A stretch of 64,000 bases of DNA from Oscillospiraceae bacterium (lineage in GTDB: Bacteria; Bacillota; Clostridia; Oscillospirales; Ruminococcaceae). The notes beneath the pieces are model-generated. The model did no database searches. It saw only the letters and a list, made by a program, of their open reading frames with translations, and was not told where the DNA came from. The DNA lies in assembly GCA_017473015.1 (NCBI GenBank), contig JAFUNP010000025.1:1-64000 (forward strand). The letters run 5' to 3'. How positions within the stretch are numbered: the first letter of the stretch is position 1; every line of letters starts with the position of its first letter. The position numbers and the translations under genes are program-made. Below, one piece after another: positions 62,681-64,000 of the stretch.

Positions 62681-63379
62681 TCAGTTTACTGGTTTCATCA
62701 TATACAGATTGCTGTAATCACGGCAGTTTATAAAGCTGCCGTCGGCGGCAACTTTAAGTATTGTACCCTCAGGCAGAAAATTGGAGGTGCCGTTTTCAGC
62801 AGGTATCTCTGTCAGCGGCACTCTGTCTGTCACAGTTCCGCCGTCAACAGTGCCATAGTCGCCGTTATCAGAATCAAACTCCGCCACTGTATACAGTCGT
62901 CCGTCATACTTCAGCATGGGAACTATTATACGCTGTCCGCCATTGGTATGGTCAGTTACCGCTATTACAGGCTTGTCAACCACCAGCTCCCACTTCAGAT
63001 ATTTTTCTATGCGAGGATTGTAGGTATAAAAACAGGTAATCTCATCTTTTAGAAAATACATCTCTGTTCCTGCAGGCCATGCATTCGACTCAAGGTTATC
63101 ATCCGGCAGCTGCCATGCCTCACATCCGCCTTCAGTTTCAGTTGTAAATATAACTTCAGCCGGCAGTTCTGTTTTGGCCACAGGTTTATTCCCACCACGG
63201 TACAGATTGCCTTCGTACATGAAATATGGCGGCAGGGCATAATGCCTTTTCACTATGAAACCTGTTGTGCCCGGCGGATTGTTTCCAGTGCTGACCCATG
63301 CCACCGCTGCCACACCCAGCACAGCCGCAATCAGAATAAAATATTTATATTTCTCATATAAAGTTTTGATTTTATCCAT
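62681..63379 (-). CDS. Membrane-anchored hypothetical protein
   Basis: 232 residues. One N-terminal membrane anchor (YFILIAAVLGVAAVAWV), then an external domain of unknown type with Cys residues and repeated beta-like segments (YFMYEGNLYRGGNKPV; VPMLKYDGRLYTVAEFD; FLPEGTILKVAADGS). It may be a secreted sensing or adhesion protein. It follows the glycosyltransferase gene on the same strand with a 12-base gap. Confidence 0.65.
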   Translation of the reverse strand: MDKIKTLYEKYKYFILIAAVLGVAAVAWVSTGNNPPGTTGFIVKRHYALPPYFMYEGNLYRGGNKPVAKTELPAEVIFTTETEGGCEAWQLPDDNLESNAWPAGTEMYFLKDEITCFYTYNPRIEKYLKWELVVDKPVIAVTDHTNGGQRIIVPMLKYDGRLYTVAEFDSDNGDYGTVDGGTVTDRVPLTEIPAENGTSNFLPEGTILKVAADGSFINCRDYSNLYMMKPVN

Positions 63380-63391
63380 AAGTTTTTAAAA

Positions 63392-64000
63392 CTATTCTTC
63401 TTTTTTATCTTCTGTGGTTTCCCGGATAATAAAGCGCGGTCTGGCTTTGGTTTCGGAATATATTTTCCCTATATACTCGCCGATAATTCCCAGACAGATA
63501 AGCTGAACACCGCTGATAAGGCACATCACCGCCACCATACTGGTCCAGCCGGAAACAGTTTCGCCGAAGAATTTGGCCCACAGGGCATACAGCATAACCA
63601 CAAAGCTGACACCGCCCATAACAAAACCAAGCATTGTGATATATCGCAGAGGTTTCACAGACAGGCTGGTAATGCCGTTGAGGGCAAGATTCATCATTTT
63701 TGAGAAAGGATAATGGCTTTCCCCTGCTATTCTTTCATTTCTTTCATAATACACAGCTGTAGACTTGTATCCCACCATCGGCACCATACCGCGCAGGAAC
63801 AGGTTAACTTCTTCAAACTGTGCCAGTGCTTCCAGAGCCTCTTTACTCATCAGGCGGTAGTCAGCATGGTTGTACACTGTTTCCACTCCCATAAAGCTCA
63901 TAAACTTGTAAAAGCTTTCTGCAGTAAAGCGTTTGAAAAATGTATCAGTATCCCTTTTGGAGCGCACACCGTATACAATATGACAGCCGTCATGGTAATT
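63392..64000 (-). CDS. Family 2 glycosyltransferase, C-terminal part (cut by window end)
   Basis: About 203 residues visible to the edge. The frame continues without a start through GVRSKRDTDTFFKRF, upstream of a GTG that is not the true start. Motifs of the DPM1/GtrB-type: HADYRLMSKEALEAL, FLRGMVPMVGYKS, RNERIAGESHYPFSKMMNLA, then two membrane helices and the C-terminal IGEYIGKIYSETKARPRFII. Moves a sugar onto a polyprenyl-phosphate. Confidence 0.93.
   Translation of the reverse strand, partial: NYHDGCHIVYGVRSKRDTDTFFKRFTAESFYKFMSFMGVETVYNHADYRLMSKEALEALAQFEEVNLFLRGMVPMVGYKSTAVYYERNERIAGESHYPFSKMMNLALNGITSLSVKPLRYITMLGFVMGGVSFVVMLYALWAKFFGETVSGWTSMVAVMCLISGVQLICLGIIGEYIGKIYSETKARPRFIIRETTEDKKEE

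Noticed and set aside
1-64000. tRNA, rRNA, tmRNA, SRP RNA genes and CRISPR arrays
   Set aside because: Intergenic regions were read for TPsiC-type motifs, CCA ends and regularly spaced repeats; none was convincing.

Overview
The window looks like a chromosome segment of a mid-GC, endospore-lineage member of the Firmicutes, most likely a gut Clostridia of the Oscillospirales/Ruminococcaceae type. The basis is clostridial gene order (rnc - radical SAM - smc - ftsY; topA - trmFO; infC - rpmI - rplT behind an L20-type leader), a spoIIR gene, strong GGAGG ribosome binding sites, Rex, PadR-DUF2812 and BlaI-M56 modules, and many short palindromic intergenic repeats. No rRNA, tRNA, CRISPR array or complete insertion sequence was found. 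The species cannot be named from the sequence.

Layout. 1-620: a composite repeat carrying a DUF559 endonuclease-like gene. 0.6-9 kb: a DUF4230 protein, a collapsed methyltransferase pseudogene, rodA with a lipase-like gene, tsaE-tsaB-rpiB, an acetyltransferase, an alkyltransferase and a PadR-DUF2812 operon with a clear operator. 9.1-12.4 kb: an accessory patch with an ART-like protein, an unknown protein and an AT-rich SMI1/KNR4 protein among three more end modules or copies of the composite repeat and several REP-like hairpins. 12.4-27.5 kb: metabolism and cell-envelope genes (D-cysteine desulfhydrase family, lipid kinase, YgiQ-like radical SAM, FtsK/SpoIIIE, UppP, TepA, Rex, Tdk, ABC ATPase, UMF1 transporter, zinc-dependent phospholipase C).

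27.5-35.9 kb: thirteen small to medium genes in one minus-strand operon coding for phage head, portal, tail and lysis proteins (scaffold, capsid, adaptor, tail, endolysin, holin), without a recognisable terminase, integrase, repressor or replication gene. Closed into a circle, its order would be the usual portal-scaffold-capsid-tail-lysis order. This is either a decayed prophage or a domesticated particle-forming island, and is one of the two best candidates for something new here.

36.1-57.6 kb: a long minus-strand block of core genes: rpsU; yhbY - nadD/yqeK fusion - LCP - rsfS - leuS; TrmH-type methylase - dprA - topA - trmFO - zinc ribbon protein - plsX - rnc - radical SAM - smc - ftsY - rdgB; and infC (AUU start) - rpmI - rplT. 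57.9-64 kb: spoIIR, a repeat patch, a BlaI/M56 sensor pair whose sensor part carries Asp-box repeats rather than a penicillin-binding domain, hpf, an anchored unknown protein and the C-terminal part of a family 2 glycosyltransferase cut by the window end.

The second strong candidate is the repeat landscape. A composite element occurs in three full copies and two end fragments. It has a 5' hairpin with a conserved outer stem, a central inverted repeat that in one copy encloses a DUF559 nuclease gene, and a 3' module made of a variable hairpin joined to a near-constant 17-base linker. Read on the other strand, the 3' module looks like a small RNA with promoter and terminator in at least two copies. 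Other repeat families show about 63-base units inserted in hairpin loops.
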